Made by a program: the position numbers and the translations under genes. From Thalassobaculum fulvum (lineage in GTDB: Bacteria > Pseudomonadota > Alphaproteobacteria > Thalassobaculales > Thalassobaculaceae), in NCBI RefSeq assembly GCF_014652915.1, contig NZ_BMZS01000006.1, positions 248,001 to 312,000 on the forward strand: a DNA stretch of 64,000 nt, read 5' to 3'. Shown in pieces: positions 26,827-36,115 of the stretch. The notes below the pieces were generated by a model, which saw only the letters and a program-made list of their open reading frames with translations, searched no databases and was not told the DNA's origin. The first letter of the stretch is position 1. Each line of letters starts with the position of its first letter.

Positions 26827-28863
26827 ATGACCACCGACCCGCTGCTCCAGCCCTACCGGCTCAGGCACCTGACCCTGCGCAACCGCATCATGTCGACCGC
26901 GCACGAGCCGGCCTATTCCGAGGATGGGCTGCCGAAGGAGCGCTATCGCCTGTACCACGTCGAGAAGGCCAAGGGCGGCATCGCGCTGACCATGACCGCC
27001 GGCTCGGCCATCGTGTCGCGCGACAGCCCGGCGGCGTTCGGCAATTTGCACGCCTACAAGGACGAGATCGTGCCGTGGCTGCGCGAGCTGTCGGACGCGT
27101 GCCACGAGCACGGCACCGCGGTGATGATGCAGATCACCCACCTCGGCCGCCGCACCAACTGGAACAAGGCCGACTGGCTGCCGGTGCTGGCGCCCTCGCC
27201 GATCCGCGAGCCGGCCCACCGCTCGTTCCCGAAGACCGCCGAGGACTGGGACATCGAGCGGATCGTGCGGGACTACGCCGCCACCGCCGAGCGCATGGCC
27301 GCGGGCGGCCTCGACGGCATCGAGATCGAGGCCTACGGCCACCTGCTGGACGGCTTCTGGTCGCCGGCCACCAACACCCGGGACGACGACTACAACGGCA
27401 GCCTGGACAACCGCCTGCGCTTCACCTGGCGGGTGCTGGACGCGATCCGCGAGCGGGTCGGGCCGGGCTTCATCGTCGGCCTGCGCATGGTCGCCGACGA
27501 GGACTGGGACAAGGGCCTCAGCCGCGCGGAAGGCGTGGAGATCGCCCGCCGGCTGGTCGCCTCCGGCAAGGTCGACTTCCTGAACCTGATCCGCGGCCAC
27601 ATCGACACCGACGCCGCGCTTTCGAAGGTCATACCGGTCCAGGGCATGGCGGCCAGTCCGCACCTGGACTTCTGCGGCGAGGTCCGGGCCGAGACGAAAT
27701 TCCCGATCCTGCACGCCGCCCGAATCAGTGATGTCGCTACGGCGAGACACGCAATTGCCGAGGGCAAGCTCGACATGGTCGGGATGACCCGGGCGCACAT
27801 CGCCGACCCGCACATCGTGCGCAAGATCGCCGAGGGCCGCGAGGACGAGATCCGGCCCTGCGTCGGCGCCACCTACTGCCTCGACCGGATCTACGAGGGC
27901 CACGAGGCGCTGTGCATCCACAACCCGGCGACCGGGCGCGAGCGCAGCATGCCCCACGTCGTCACCCGGACCGACGGCCCGGCCCGCAAGGTGGTGGTGG
28001 TCGGCGCCGGGCCGGCCGGGCTGGAGGCGGCGCGGGTCTCGGCCGAGCGCGGCCACGCGGTCACCCTGTTCGAGGCGGCCGACCGGCCGGGCGGGCAGGT
28101 CCGGCTCGCCGCCCGCCTGCCGCGGCGGCGCGAGCTGATCGGCATCGTCGACTGGCGGGCCGAGATGTGCGCGCGGCGCGGCGTCGACATGCGCTTCAAC
28201 ACCTACGCCGAGGCCGCCGACGTGCTGGCGCTGGAGCCCGATCTGGTGATCGTCGCCACCGGCGGCCTGCCGAATACCGGCATCGTCGAGGGCGCCGAGC
28301 TGGTCGCCAGCTCCTGGGACATCCTGTCCGGCGACGTCAAGCCGGCCGGCCGGGTGCTGGTGTACGACGACAACGCCTCGCACCCCGGGCTGATGGCGGC
28401 CGAGGCGATCGCCGACGCCGGCTGCGAGCTCGAGCTGGTCACCCCGGAGCGGTTCTTCGCGGCCGACATCGGCGGGCTGAACCATGTCCCCTACGCCGCC
28501 GCCTTCGACCGCCACGGCGTGCGCATCACCATCAACAAGCGGGTGCTGGGCGTGCGCCGTGCCGGCAACGGGCTGGTCGCCACCCTCGGCTCCGACTACA
28601 GCGAGCGGGTCGACGAGCGCGAGGCCGACCTGGTGGTGGTCGAGCACGGCACCCTGCCGCTGGACGAGCTGTACTTCGACCTGAAGCCGCACAGCCGCAA
28701 CCTCGGCGAGGTCGACCACGACGCCCTGATCGCGGTGGCGCCCCAGGCGGTCGACCGCAACCCGGACGGCCGGTTCCAGCTGTTCCGGATCGGCGACGCC
28801 GTCGCCTCGCGCAACGTGCACGCAGCGATCTACGACGCCTTGCGGCTGTGCGTGGCGGTGTAG
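26827..28863 (+). CDS. DgcA-like FMN/FAD oxidoreductase (Old Yellow Enzyme family)
   Basis: The 678-residue protein joins an Old-Yellow-Enzyme TIM barrel (about 1-340; LTLRNRIMSTAHEP, VGMTRAHIADPH) to an FAD/NAD(P) domain (KVVVVGAGPAGLEAARV). The iron-sulfur region reads CVGATYC then EALC: Cys345, Cys351 and Cys363 are present, but Ala348 replaces the second Cys of the trimethylamine-dehydrogenase pattern. From memory this CVGA(N/T)YC form occurs in DgcA, the dimethylglycine demethylation flavoprotein, so N-demethylation is the best guess. It lies 40 bases after the MttB-family gene on the same strand, with CAGGGGGAG before the ATG. Confidence 0.85.
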   Translation: MTTDPLLQPYRLRHLTLRNRIMSTAHEPAYSEDGLPKERYRLYHVEKAKGGIALTMTAGSAIVSRDSPAAFGNLHAYKDEIVPWLRELSDACHEHGTAVMMQITHLGRRTNWNKADWLPVLAPSPIREPAHRSFPKTAEDWDIERIVRDYAATAERMAAGGLDGIEIEAYGHLLDGFWSPATNTRDDDYNGSLDNRLRFTWRVLDAIRERVGPGFIVGLRMVADEDWDKGLSRAEGVEIARRLVASGKVDFLNLIRGHIDTDAALSKVIPVQGMAASPHLDFCGEVRAETKFPILHAARISDVATARHAIAEGKLDMVGMTRAHIADPHIVRKIAEGREDEIRPCVGATYCLDRIYEGHEALCIHNPATGRERSMPHVVTRTDGPARKVVVVGAGPAGLEAARVSAERGHAVTLFEAADRPGGQVRLAARLPRRRELIGIVDWRAEMCARRGVDMRFNTYAEAADVLALEPDLVIVATGGLPNTGIVEGAELVASSWDILSGDVKPAGRVLVYDDNASHPGLMAAEAIADAGCELELVTPERFFAADIGGLNHVPYAAAFDRHGVRITINKRVLGVRRAGNGLVATLGSDYSERVDEREADLVVVEHGTLPLDELYFDLKPHSRNLGEVDHDALIAVAPQAVDRNPDGRFQLFRIGDAVASRNVHAAIYDALRLCVAV

Positions 28864-28874
28864 CGGTGAGGGCT

Positions 28875-29032
28875 GCTCTCCCACCCCAGACCTCATCCCG
28901 GACGGAGCGGCAAGGCCGCGGAGATCCGGGACCCAGCGGGCGACAGATGCTCGGGAGACGGCTAGCCGGATGCGGCGCTTGGGTCCCGGCTCGCGCTGCG
29001 CGCGTCCGGGATGAGGGATGGGGTGGGAGAGC
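28875..29032. repeat. nested-palindrome intergenic repeat, copy 3 (diverged)
   Basis: Arms at 28875-28904 and 29003-29032 pair over 13+13 bases around a 4-base mismatch and contain CTCATCCCGGACG/CGTCCGGGATGAG. Inner arms at 28926-28938 and 28974-28988 pair CCGGGACCCA with TGGGTCCCGG. The two modules are those of copies 1 and 4 but with inside and outside swapped. It fills most of the 193-base gap between two co-directional flavoprotein genes and may separate their expression. Confidence 0.8.
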
Positions 29033-29056
29033 GAACTACCGACACCTGGCCGCTCG

Positions 29057-31048
29057 ATGACCGCGACCGGCGCCTACCCCCGCCTGTTCACGCCCGCCAG
29101 CCTGCGCGGCCACACTCTGCGCAACCGCATCGTGTTCGGCGCCCACACCGCCAACATGGCGCGCGACGGGCTGCCGGACGACCAGCACGTCGCCTACTAC
29201 CGCGAGCGGGCGCTCGGCGGGGCGGCGATGATCGTGGTCGAGCCGATGCCGGTGCACGCCGCCGCGGTGCTGACCCGCGGCAACTTCCGGCACTCCAGCG
29301 ACGCGGTGATCCCGCACTTCCGCCGGCTCACCGACGCGGTGCACGAGCACGGGGCGGTGGTGCTCCAGCAGCTCTACCACGTCGGCCAGCACGGCGATGC
29401 CGACAACTCCTGGCATCCGAACTGGTCGCCCTCCGGCCTGCCGAGCTACCACGACAGCGACGGCAGCCACGCCATGACCGAAGCCGAAATCGAGCAGACC
29501 ATCGACGGCTTCGTGCAGGCGGCGCGGCGCTGCCGAGAGACCGGGTTCGACGGAGTCGAGGTGTGGGCCGCCTATCACGGCATGGTCGACCAGTTCTGGA
29601 CGCCGTGGTCGAACCGCCGCGACGACCGCTGGGGCGGCAGCCTGGAGAACCGCACCCGGATGTCGCGGGAGATCTGCACCCGCATCCGCAAGCTGTGCGG
29701 CGACGACTTCGTGGTCGGGCTGGCGGTCAACGACGAGCCGGACTTCGACGTGGCGCTCTCGCGGGAGTCGCTGGCCGAGATCGTCGAGCGGCACGAACGG
29801 GACGCCCTGGTCGACTACATCACCTGCGGCTCCGGCAGCTATTTCGACTTCACCAAGCTGATGCCGACCTTCCTGTATCCGGAGAGGCTCGGCGCCGACC
29901 TGGCGGAGACCCTGAAAGGCGTGGTCCGACACGCCCTGGTGACCGCCGAGAGCCACATCCGCACCCCGGACAACGCCGAGGCGGTGCTGGCGGCCGGGCA
30001 GGCCGATCTGGTGTCGATCGTGCGCGGCCAGATCGCCGACCCGCACCTGGCGAACAAGGCCCGCGACGGCCGGCCGGAGGACGTCCGCGGCTGCCTGTCC
30101 TGCAACCAGATGTGCTGGGGCCGGCGGTCGCGCGACTACTGGATCTCCTGCGTGGTCAACCCGTCGGTCGGCCGCGAGTGGGAATGGGGCGGCGACCGCT
30201 TCACGCCGAGCCGCGCGGCGAGGCGGGTGCTGGTGGTCGGCGGCGGCCCGGCCGGGCTGGAGGCGGCGCGGGTGGCGGCGGAGCGCGGCCACAGCGTCAC
30301 CCTGGCCGAGGCCAGCGGCCGGCTCGGCGGGCAGTTCCGGCTGGCCGGCCTGCAGCCGCGCCGGGCCCAGATCCTCGACCTGATCGAATGGTACGAGCGA
30401 CAGCTCGCCAGGCTGCGGGTGGAGGTCCGGCTGAACGCCTATGTCGAGGCCGACGAGGTTCGCGCGCTCGCGCCCGAGGTCGTGGTGGTCGCCACCGGCT
30501 CGCAGCCGGCCGGCGACGGCTTCCAGCGGGGGCTGCCACACCTTCTCGCACTGCCCGGGATCGAGCGTGGCCGGGTATGGTCGGCGGAGGAGGTCATGGG
30601 CCGGGCGGCCGGGCTCGGCGACCGTGTCGTGGTGCTCGACGAGGGCGGCAACTGGCGCGGCTGCGGCACCGCCTGGAAGCTGGCCGAGGACGGCAAGGCG
30701 GTGACGATCGTCACCCCCGACCCGCTGGTGGCCAAGGAGCTGCAGCGCACCGCCGCCGACTTCCCGCTGCGTCGGCGCCTCGCGCAGCTCGGCGTCCGGT
30801 TCGTGTGCGAGAGCGGCATCCTGGAATGGACCGCCGAAGGGGCGCGGGTGGTGTCGTTCCTGACCGGCGAAGAGGCGCTGGTGCCGGCGGACGACCTGGT
30901 GACGGCGACCGCCAACCGGGCCGAGGACGGGCTGGCCCGGGAGCTCGACGGTTCCGGCTTCGCGGTGCATCTGGTCGGCGACGCCGCCGCCCCGCGCCAG
31001 GCGGCCTACGCCATCCACGACGGCCGCAAGATCGCCCTGGGGATCTGA
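29057..31048 (+). CDS. Old Yellow Enzyme/FAD oxidoreductase with intact 4Fe-4S motif
   Basis: The 663-residue protein is built like its upstream neighbour: FMN barrel (FTPASLRGHTLRNRIVFGAH, VSIVRGQIADPHLANKA), iron-sulfur site and FAD domain (RVLVVGGGPAGLEAARVAAE). Here the cluster motif is complete: Cys346, Cys349, Cys353 and Cys365 (CLSCNQMC...C). The family includes dienoyl-CoA reductase, trimethylamine and histamine dehydrogenases and betaine-catabolic demethylases; the substrate is unknown. The ATG at 29057 begins the family similarity and a 13-residue extension is possible. The stop is one base before the next start. Confidence 0.87.
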   Translation: MTATGAYPRLFTPASLRGHTLRNRIVFGAHTANMARDGLPDDQHVAYYRERALGGAAMIVVEPMPVHAAAVLTRGNFRHSSDAVIPHFRRLTDAVHEHGAVVLQQLYHVGQHGDADNSWHPNWSPSGLPSYHDSDGSHAMTEAEIEQTIDGFVQAARRCRETGFDGVEVWAAYHGMVDQFWTPWSNRRDDRWGGSLENRTRMSREICTRIRKLCGDDFVVGLAVNDEPDFDVALSRESLAEIVERHERDALVDYITCGSGSYFDFTKLMPTFLYPERLGADLAETLKGVVRHALVTAESHIRTPDNAEAVLAAGQADLVSIVRGQIADPHLANKARDGRPEDVRGCLSCNQMCWGRRSRDYWISCVVNPSVGREWEWGGDRFTPSRAARRVLVVGGGPAGLEAARVAAERGHSVTLAEASGRLGGQFRLAGLQPRRAQILDLIEWYERQLARLRVEVRLNAYVEADEVRALAPEVVVVATGSQPAGDGFQRGLPHLLALPGIERGRVWSAEEVMGRAAGLGDRVVVLDEGGNWRGCGTAWKLAEDGKAVTIVTPDPLVAKELQRTAADFPLRRRLAQLGVRFVCESGILEWTAEGARVVSFLTGEEALVPADDLVTATANRAEDGLARELDGSGFAVHLVGDAAAPRQAAYAIHDGRKIALGI

Positions 31049-31049
31049 G

Positions 31050-32066
31050 ATGACCGGGACGGTAACTCTCGCCTTCGACGATGCGCTCGCCCTCGCACGG
31101 CAGGCCCTGGCCGCCAGCGGTGCCGGCCACGAGACCGCCGAGGTGACCGCCGAGGCCCTGGTCGAGGCCGAGGCGGAGGGCCTGGCCGGCGTCGGCCTCG
31201 CCCATCTCGTGACCTACTGCGAGGCGTTGCGTGACGGCCGGATCGACGGCCGTGCCGAGCCGGCGGTCGAACGCCCCGCGCCGGCCCTGCTCCGCGCCGA
31301 CGCCCGCGGCGGAGTCGGCCACCTGGCGTTCCGGCGGTCGCTCGACGACCTGACCGCCGCCGCTCGGACCTGTGGCGTCGCGGTGTTCACCTGCCGCAAC
31401 GGCTTCACCAACGCCGCTCTCGGCTGGTTCGCCGCCCGGCTCGCCGAGCGCGGCCTCGTCGCAATGGCCGCGACCAACGGCGGCCCGGCGCTGCTGGCGG
31501 CGTCCGGCAGCACCAGGCCGGTGTTCTGCACCAACCCGATGGCGTTCGCAGCCCCCGTCGCCGGCCGCCCGCCACTGCTGATCGACCAGTCGAGCAGCGC
31601 CACCGCCTTCGTGAACATCGCGCTGGCGGCGGCGCGCGGCGAGCCGATCCCCGAGGGCTGGGCGCTCGACCGCGACGGCGCCCCGACCACCGACCCGGCG
31701 GCGGCGATGGCCGGCGTGCTGCTACCGTTCGGCGGTGCGCGCGGCGGCAACGTGGCGCTGATGGTCGAGGTGCTGGCCGCCGGACTGACCGGCGCCAACT
31801 GGTCGCTCGACGCACCGTCGTTCCTGGCGGGCGACCGCAGCCCCGGCGTCGGGCTATTCGTCCAGGCGCTCGACCCGGACGCTCTGTTCGGCGGCGGCTT
31901 CGCCGAGCGGCTGGCGGCCTATCTGGAGCGCATCGAGGCTGCCTACGGTGCCTACGTCCCGGGCCGGTCGCGGGCCGATAAGGCCGCCGCGGCCCGGCGC
32001 GACGGGATCGCGATACCGAGCGACCTGTATACCCGGCTCCAGGGATTCGCCGGAACCGGGGGGTGA
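31050..32066 (+). CDS. Ldh2-family malate/L-lactate-type dehydrogenase
   Basis: The 338-residue NAD(P)-dependent oxidoreductase is of the malate/L-sulfolactate dehydrogenase superfamily. Recognised stretches are LVEAEAEGLAGVGLAHLVTY near the start, FCTNPMAFAAPVAGRPPLLID and LPFGGARGGNVALMVEVLAAG. Family members reduce alpha-keto acids, imines or ureidoglycolate; the fold alone does not tell which. One base separates it from the preceding flavoprotein, so the two likely work on one pathway, for example handling the keto- or imino-product of demethylation (inference). Confidence 0.87.
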   Translation: MTGTVTLAFDDALALARQALAASGAGHETAEVTAEALVEAEAEGLAGVGLAHLVTYCEALRDGRIDGRAEPAVERPAPALLRADARGGVGHLAFRRSLDDLTAAARTCGVAVFTCRNGFTNAALGWFAARLAERGLVAMAATNGGPALLAASGSTRPVFCTNPMAFAAPVAGRPPLLIDQSSSATAFVNIALAAARGEPIPEGWALDRDGAPTTDPAAAMAGVLLPFGGARGGNVALMVEVLAAGLTGANWSLDAPSFLAGDRSPGVGLFVQALDPDALFGGGFAERLAAYLERIEAAYGAYVPGRSRADKAAAARRDGIAIPSDLYTRLQGFAGTGG

Positions 32067-32162
32067 GCCCGGCGCCGCGGCCGGTCGGCACCGGCTGCTC
32101 GCCCTGTCCGGCGATCCGCGCTACCGTTCGCCATCCTCGTCGTCGACCTTCCCGGATCAGCC

Positions 32163-33422
32163 ATGACCCCGCTCGCCTCGCATCCGTCGCTCGCCCCGTT
32201 CGCCGATCGCACCGCCGAGCCGCTGGCGCTCGGCTTCGCGCCCGACCGGCTGGCCCGGCTGTCGGCCTGGATGCGGCGGTACGTCGACGCCGGCAAGGTG
32301 CCGTACCTGACGACCCTGATCGCCCGCGACGGCGAGATCGCGTTCCTCGACGCCTGCGGCAGCGGTGACCCGGACAACCAGGCGCCGACCCCGCCGGTCG
32401 ACCACATCGCGCGCTTCTATTCGATGACCAAGCCGATCACGACGGTGGCGGCGATGACCCTGCTCGAGGAGGGGCTGCTGCAGCTCGACGACCCGGTGGC
32501 CAGGTACATCCCGGAGTTCGCCGACACCCGGGTCTACGTCTCGGGCCCGTACTCGGACATGAAGACCGAGCCGCAGCAGAGCCCGATGACCGTGCGGCAC
32601 CTGATGACCCACACCGCGGGCCTGACCTACGGGCTGTTCGACCCGGGCCCGGTCGGCGAGGCCTACCGCCGGACCCCGGTCAACTTCGGCGCGTCCAAGG
32701 GCAGCCTGGCCGAGATGGCGGTGGCCGCGGCCTCGGTGCCGCTGTGCTTCCAGCCCGGCACCAAGTGGACCTACTCGGTGGCGACCGACGTGCTCGGCCG
32801 GGTCGTCGAGGTGGTCGCCGGCAAGCCGCTCGACCAGGTGTTCCAGGAACGCATCCTCGGGCCTCTCGGCATGGTCGACACCGCCTTCGGCGTGCCGGCC
32901 GGCAAGGCCGGGCGCATGGTCGCCTGCTACGAGAAGACCGCCTCGGTGCTGATGAAGCGGGTCGATGGCGGCGGCGACTCCCGGTTCAGCGGCACCCCGG
33001 CGATCTTCTCCGGCGGCGGCGGGCTGGTCTCGACCATCCCCGACTACCTGCGGTTCCTGGAAATGCTGCGCCGCGGCGGCGCGCTCGGCGGCACCCGGGT
33101 GCTCGGGCGCAAGACCGTCGAGCTGATGATGGCCAACCACCTGCCGGGCGACATCGCGTCGATGGGGGTGGCGACGTTCTCGGAGATGCCGATGGTCGGG
33201 CTCGGTTTCGGGCTCGGCGGCTCGATCCTGCTCGACCCGGCCAAGGCCCAGGTGCTCGGCAGCGAGGGCGAGTTCGCCTGGGGCGGCCTTGCCAGCACCG
33301 GGTTCTGGGTCGACCGCGCCGAGGGCATCTCGGCGATCATCGTCACCCAGCTGATGCCGTCCTCGTCCTGGCCAATCCGCCGCGAGCTGCGCAACCTGGT
33401 CTATCAGGCGCTGGTCGACTGA
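32163..33422 (+). CDS. serine hydrolase, class C beta-lactamase family
   Basis: The 419-residue protein has the Ser-x-x-Lys pair in RFYSMTKPITTVAAMTLLEEG and the Tyr motif in WTYSVATDVLGRVVE. FSGGGGLVSTIPDYLRF and GLGFGLGGSILLD are typical of EstB-like esterases and transesterases. No signal peptide is visible, so it is probably cytoplasmic. It lies 96 bases after the Ldh2-type gene. Hydrolysis of an ester or amide is expected; the substrate is unknown. The ribosome site is weak. Confidence 0.87.
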   Translation: MTPLASHPSLAPFADRTAEPLALGFAPDRLARLSAWMRRYVDAGKVPYLTTLIARDGEIAFLDACGSGDPDNQAPTPPVDHIARFYSMTKPITTVAAMTLLEEGLLQLDDPVARYIPEFADTRVYVSGPYSDMKTEPQQSPMTVRHLMTHTAGLTYGLFDPGPVGEAYRRTPVNFGASKGSLAEMAVAAASVPLCFQPGTKWTYSVATDVLGRVVEVVAGKPLDQVFQERILGPLGMVDTAFGVPAGKAGRMVACYEKTASVLMKRVDGGGDSRFSGTPAIFSGGGGLVSTIPDYLRFLEMLRRGGALGGTRVLGRKTVELMMANHLPGDIASMGVATFSEMPMVGLGFGLGGSILLDPAKAQVLGSEGEFAWGGLASTGFWVDRAEGISAIIVTQLMPSSSWPIRRELRNLVYQALVD

Positions 33423-33438
33423 GGCGAACCGTTCCCCG

Positions 33439-35367
33439 TCAGTCGGCGGCGTCCTCGCGCAGGGCGTCCAGGTCGAGGAAGCCGTCCGACTGGCGCTCCC
33501 ACAGCCGGGCGTACAGACCGCCGCGCGCCACCAGCTCGGCGTGGGTGCCGGTCTCGACGACGCGTCCCCGGTCCATCACCACCAGCCTGTCCATGCGGGC
33601 GATGGTCGACAGCCGGTGGGCGATCACGATCACCGTCTTGCCGGCCATCAAGGTCTTCAGGCTCTCCTGGATCGCCGCCTCGGCCTCGGAGTCGAGCGAC
33701 GAGGTCGCCTCGTCCAGCACCAGGATCGGGGCGTCCTTCAGCAGCGCCCGCGCCACCGCGAGGCGCTGCCGCTGACCGCCGGACAGCTTGACGCCGCGCT
33801 CGCCGACGAAGGCGTCGTAGCCCCGCCGGCCGCGCGCGTCGACCAGGCCGGTGATGAAGTCGTCGGCGCGCGCCATCCTGGCCGCCGCGACGATCTCCGC
33901 CGCGGTGGCGTCGGGCCGGCCGTAGCCGATGTTGTCGCGGATCGAGCGGTGCATCAGCGACGGGTCCTGGGTCACCACGGCGACGGCGTCGCGCAGCGAG
34001 TCCTGGGTGACCGCGGCGATGTCCTGGCCGTCGATCAGGATCCGCCCCGACCGCAGGTCGTAGAGCCGCAGCAGCACCATCATCAGCGACGACTTGCCGG
34101 CGCCGGACGGGCCGACCAGCCCGATCCTTTCGCCCGGCCGGACCACCAGGTCGACGCCGTTGAGCGCCGCCGGCCCGGCGCCGTCCTGCCCGTCGCCGTC
34201 CTGCCCGTCGCCGTCCTGCCCGGCGCCGCGCTCCCGGCCGTAGTCGAACCGCACCGCCTCGAAGGCGATCTCGCCGCGGGTCACCGCGAGCGGCTGCGCC
34301 CCCGGCCGGTCGAGCACGGTCTGCGGCTTCGACAGCGCCTGCACGCTGTCCTCGAGCGTGCCGACGGCGTCGAACAGGTCGCCGAGGTTGAACATCGCGA
34401 TGCGCGACAGGGTGTGGATCTGCAGCAGCAGCGCCATCGCCGCCGCGACGTCGCCGGCACTGACCCGCCCGGCCTGCCAGAGCAGCACGCCGACGATGCC
34501 GCCGCTGGCGATCAGCGCCCCGTTGAGCAGCGACAGCCAGGATATCTGGACGGTGGTGTAGCGGGCCTGCTCGCCCATCCGCTCGACCGCCTGCTCCAGC
34601 GACCGGCGGACGTGCGCGTCCTCCCGGGCGTGGCCGGAGAACAGGCGCACGGTGAGGTAGTTGGAATAGCCGTCGACGATCCGCCCGGTGAACACCGAGG
34701 CCGCCTCGGCGACCCGCCGGGCGGCTCGCCGGTTGCGCGGCAGGTAAAGCCGGAGCGACAGCGCGTACAGCACGATCCAGCACAGCACCGGCAGCGCGAA
34801 CAGCGGGCTGCGATAGACCAGGAAGATCACGGTGCCGGCCAGGAACAGCACGGCGTACAGCAGCTGGTCGGTCAGCACCCGAAGCAGCGTGCGGATCGAG
34901 CGCCCGGTCTGCACCACGCGCGAGGCGATGCGGCCGACGAAGTCGTTCTGGAAGAACCCGACGTCGTGCCCGGCGACGTATTCGTGGAACCGCCAGCGGA
35001 CCAGCGAGCTGACGTTGCGGGCGATGGTCTGGTTGCGCAGCAGCGAGGCGAGCACCGTGATCGCCGGGCGCACCAGCACCAGCAGCACGACCAGGACGCC
35101 GACCTCGCGCCACGGGTTCGCGACGTTGGCCGGATCGCCGGCGACCAGGTCGACGACCCGGCCGATCGACCACGGAATCGCCACCTCGACGGCGCTGACC
35201 GCCGCCGAGGCCGCCACCAGCAGGCCCAGCGGCCAGCCGATCTCGCGCACCAGGCCGAACAGGATCCGCCAGGTCGACGTCGGCGGGGTCAGCGGATGCG
35301 GGTCGCCGGCCGGCCGCAGCGGGTCGATGCGGTGCTCGAACCATTCGACGATGCGCCGGACCGGCAT
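33439..35367 (-). CDS. ABC exporter, fused membrane and ATPase domains
   Basis: The 642-residue half-transporter has a six-helix membrane domain (about 30-340) and a C-terminal ATPase. Walker A is GLVGPSGAGKSSLMM, the signature LSGGQRQRLAVARALL, and Walker B ILVLDEATSSLDSEAEAA with a following His (VIAHRLSTIA). It should work as a homodimer, exporting an unknown compound. The linker just before the ATPase-binding strand holds a run of DGQDG repeats encoded by three 15-base units (34180-34224). GGAGGAAG precedes the ATG. It converges with the serine hydrolase gene 17 bases away. Confidence 0.9.
   Translation of the reverse strand: MPVRRIVEWFEHRIDPLRPAGDPHPLTPPTSTWRILFGLVREIGWPLGLLVAASAAVSAVEVAIPWSIGRVVDLVAGDPANVANPWREVGVLVVLLVLVRPAITVLASLLRNQTIARNVSSLVRWRFHEYVAGHDVGFFQNDFVGRIASRVVQTGRSIRTLLRVLTDQLLYAVLFLAGTVIFLVYRSPLFALPVLCWIVLYALSLRLYLPRNRRAARRVAEAASVFTGRIVDGYSNYLTVRLFSGHAREDAHVRRSLEQAVERMGEQARYTTVQISWLSLLNGALIASGGIVGVLLWQAGRVSAGDVAAAMALLLQIHTLSRIAMFNLGDLFDAVGTLEDSVQALSKPQTVLDRPGAQPLAVTRGEIAFEAVRFDYGRERGAGQDGDGQDGDGQDGAGPAALNGVDLVVRPGERIGLVGPSGAGKSSLMMVLLRLYDLRSGRILIDGQDIAAVTQDSLRDAVAVVTQDPSLMHRSIRDNIGYGRPDATAAEIVAAARMARADDFITGLVDARGRRGYDAFVGERGVKLSGGQRQRLAVARALLKDAPILVLDEATSSLDSEAEAAIQESLKTLMAGKTVIVIAHRLSTIARMDRLVVMDRGRVVETGTHAELVARGGLYARLWERQSDGFLDLDALREDAAD
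34180..34224. repeat. three tandem 15-base units inside the ABC exporter gene
   Basis: The unit GCCGTCCTGCCCGTC occurs twice exactly (34180-34194, 34195-34209), and a third copy (34210-34224) differs at one or two bases. On the coding strand it encodes repeated DGQDG in a linker between the membrane and ATPase domains. The length is a multiple of three, so slippage would change linker length without a frameshift. Confidence 0.85.
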
Positions 35368-35443
35368 GACCGGGCTTCCTCCGTGACGGCGTGCTACCGC
35401 TCAACATAGGCGCCCGGCGCCGGCTCGCGGAGTCCCGGCGGCG

Positions 35444-36115
35444 CTATCGCCGCGGCGTCGTCAGCGTCAGCCGGACACCGTCGGCCACGGGCTCGCCGGC
35501 CCGGACGCAGGAGATGTCCGGCACCAGCCAGGTCGCCGCGCCCATGGCTTCGGCGGGCTGGGTGGTGGTGAAGCCGAGGACCCGCATGCCGGCCGCCAGC
35601 CCGGCCTGCACGCCCGGGGCCGCGTCCTCGACGACGACGCAGTCGCCGGCCGGCACGCCGAGCCGCTCGGCCGCCAGCAGGTAGCCGTCGGGCGCCGGCT
35701 TGCCGCGGCTGACGTCCTCGGCGCACACCATGACCGCAGGCACCCGGATCGCCCCGCGCCGCAGCCGGTCGACGGCAATGCTGCGCGGCGCCGAGGTCAC
35801 GATCGCGTAGCGGTCGAGCGGCAGCGATCCCGCCAGGGCGGCCGCCCCCGGAAACGCGCGGAATCCCTCGGTGTCCTCCAGCTCCTGGCGGATCAGCACC
35901 TGCCACTCCGCCTGGGCGTCCAGATGCGGCGCCACCAGCGCGATGGTCTCGAGCGCCCGCCGGCCATGGATCAGCGGCATCACCACCGACTCGGCGATGC
36001 CGTGACGCCGCGCCCAGGACCGCCAGCTGCGCTCCACCACGCCGGAGGAGTCGACCAGCACCCCGTCCATGTCGAACAGCACGGCCCCGCAGTCGACCGT
36101 AACGGCGGGCGTCAT
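35444..36115 (-). CDS. HAD-superfamily hydrolase (beta-phosphoglucomutase-like)
   Basis: The 223-residue protein has HAD motif I AVLFDMDGVLVDSSGVVE (nucleophile and acid Asp), motif II IVTSAPR, the motif III region RGKPAPDGYLLAAERLG and motif IV VVEDAAPGVQAG. The cap is the helical type inserted after motif I. Substrates of this group are usually sugar phosphates or similar. Its start overlaps the stop of the beta-helix gene (ATGA), so it is the last gene of a three-gene operon and may act on that operon's sugar-phosphate intermediate (inference). Confidence 0.88.
   Translation of the reverse strand: MTPAVTVDCGAVLFDMDGVLVDSSGVVERSWRSWARRHGIAESVVMPLIHGRRALETIALVAPHLDAQAEWQVLIRQELEDTEGFRAFPGAAALAGSLPLDRYAIVTSAPRSIAVDRLRRGAIRVPAVMVCAEDVSRGKPAPDGYLLAAERLGVPAGDCVVVEDAAPGVQAGLAAGMRVLGFTTTQPAEAMGAATWLVPDISCVRAGEPVADGVRLTLTTPRR

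Noticed and set aside
35444-36115. HAD gene as trehalose-6-phosphate phosphatase (OtsB)
   Set aside because: Its cap and motifs are of the beta-phosphoglucomutase type, and it lies in a different operon from otsA.
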